Under the pieces are notes generated by a model, which saw only the letters and a program-made list of their open reading frames with translations, was not told the origin of the DNA and did not search any database. A stretch of 5,688 nucleotides of DNA from JAFGPJ01 sp964439135 (GTDB lineage: Bacteria; Planctomycetota; Phycisphaerae; Sedimentisphaerales; Anaerobacaceae). The position numbers were made by a program, and so were the translations under genes. Within the stretch, counting starts at the first letter, position 1, and each line of letters begins with the position of its first letter. Positions 4,712-5,688 of this stretch are shown here, piece after piece. Location of the stretch: contig CAYTNN010000258.1 in assembly GCA_964439135.1 (NCBI GenBank), positions 1-5,688 of the forward strand. Reading direction: 5' to 3'.

Positions 4712-5674
4712 CTATTCAAGTTGCCTGCGGTAAAGCCGGGTTTGCAGGGAGTTTTGCCATGCGGTCCAGTTTGTATCGCCGACTTCTTTGTCAATCGCTG
4801 ATGTTACCTGGTTTATCTTCGCGTCCAGATCGTCAATATAACAGACCATAAAGGCCTCGGCCGTCGCCGGCAGCTTCGGCGAGCCGAATTCGTATGATCC
4901 GTGATGCGAGAGGATAATATGTCCAAGAGCGTCCAAAACCGCCTGATCAATTTGTGTGCCACCGGACCGCAGAGAATCGGCCTTCTGATTAATCATAAGG
5001 AGGCTCTTGGAAATATGCCCGATCAACTGGCCGGAATCGGTGTATGAGAATGCCATGTCGTATGCAAGCTCTTCGGTTTTACCGATGTCGTGCAGGAAAA
5101 TCCCCGCCAAAACCAAATCGTGCTGCACATCCGGATATAACGGCAATATAACAACGGCCACCCGCAGCATATTGTGGGTATGCTCCAAAAGCCCGCCGAT
5201 ATAATCATGATGCATTTTCATTGCGGCCGGGGCGTTGCAGAATTTCTCCATCAATTCAGTATCGGCCAGGAACTCTCCGACCAGCGCCTTCAACTGCGGA
5301 TTTTCTATCCGGCCGACGGTCGCTTTCACTTCTTCGAACATCTGCTTCGTATCTTTTTTCGTTCTCGGAAGAAAATCGTCAATATCGACCGTGCCCGGAT
5401 CGATGACGGCGACATTATTTATAACGATTTGCAGATTGTTCTGATACAGCTCGCTTCGGCCCTTTATGTGCACGAAGCCGGGTTTCGGCAGTGATTTGTA
5501 AATCGTTTCGGTAGCCTGCCACATCCGCCCGTTCAATTGTCCGGTGCGGTCGGTGAGGAACATTGCTATGTACAAATCGCCACGCGTCGTGCTTCGCAGA
5601 ATCGGATCTTTGACTATGTAAATATCGTCTATCGTCTGTCCCGCTTCTATCTGGTTGATGAATTTATGCGCCAT
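4712..5674 (-). CDS. yhaM: YhaM-type 3'-5' exoribonuclease (OB-fold plus HD domain)
   Basis: The protein is 320 residues long, close to the roughly 314 of Bacillus YhaM. Residues about 14-95 form an OB-fold nucleic-acid-binding domain (from the DIYIVKDPILRSTTRGDLYI region to NNLQIVINNVAVIDPG). A linker follows, then an HD phosphohydrolase domain at about 150-300. The metal-binding residues are visible: His156 and His165 in MKMHHDYIGGLLEHTHNML, the His195-Asp196 pair in IFLHDIGKTEEL, His220 in LIGHISKS, His257/His258 in ILSHHGSYEFGSPKLP, and the Asp residues of YIDDLDAKI (279-287). YhaM-family enzymes degrade RNA, and single-stranded DNA in vitro, from the 3' end with a divalent metal such as Mn2+. 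They act in cytoplasmic mRNA turnover. GGAG (5684-5681) lies 6 nt before the ATG. The promoter would be beyond the right edge, so operon membership cannot be judged. Confidence 0.9.
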   Translation of the reverse strand: MAHKFINQIEAGQTIDDIYIVKDPILRSTTRGDLYIAMFLTDRTGQLNGRMWQATETIYKSLPKPGFVHIKGRSELYQNNLQIVINNVAVIDPGTVDIDDFLPRTKKDTKQMFEEVKATVGRIENPQLKALVGEFLADTELMEKFCNAPAAMKMHHDYIGGLLEHTHNMLRVAVVILPLYPDVQHDLVLAGIFLHDIGKTEELAYDMAFSYTDSGQLIGHISKSLLMINQKADSLRSGGTQIDQAVLDALGHIILSHHGSYEFGSPKLPATAEAFMVCYIDDLDAKINQVTSAIDKEVGDTNWTAWQNSLQTRLYRRQLE

Positions 5675-5688
5675 AGCAATCTCCGTTA

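Overview
This is a bacterial window. Three observations point, with moderate to low confidence, to the Planctomycetota or a related environmental lineage, and there is no rRNA or other marker to settle it. They are a secreted DUF4038/GH140-like glycoside hydrolase with a C-terminal collagen-binding-like domain, a membrane-attached C39-like cysteine peptidase that is not fused to an ABC transporter, and a YhaM-type HD exoribonuclease. Shine-Dalgarno sites and sigma70-like promoters are clear.

Left part (1 to about 2140): an AT-richer, repeat-laden, gene-poor stretch. It holds two blocks of degenerate 7-nt tandem repeats (85-133 and 204-252), a GC-rich hairpin (269-287), and a pair of 20-bp perfect inverted repeats (464-483 / 641-660). 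A solitary ParB-like gene follows (826-1479). Convergent to it is a very small transcription unit on the minus strand with its own promoter, Shine-Dalgarno site and intrinsic terminator. This unit holds two overlapping microORFs: a 23-residue peptide with a hydrophobic helix and a basic tail (1645-1716), and a 21-residue peptide that is mostly lysine (1595-1660). Beyond it lies a 169-bp stretch bounded by 18-bp near-perfect inverted repeats (1812-1980), which looks like a miniature non-autonomous element, then more non-coding DNA.

Right part (2141 to 5688): an ordinary, denser, GC-richer chromosomal layout. The glycoside-hydrolase-like gene (minus) and the C39-like peptidase gene (plus) are divergent. 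They are served by two near-consensus, back-to-back promoters whose -35 boxes lie 17 bp apart. The peptidase gene converges on the yhaM-like gene (minus), which starts just inside the right edge. No shared pathway among these three genes is evident: one is predicted to be secreted, one membrane-bound and one a cytoplasmic RNA-processing enzyme.

The most novel-looking signal is the overlapping microprotein pair at 1595-1716, where a short stem could couple translation of the two frames. The two inverted-repeat elements flanking the orphan parB region come next.
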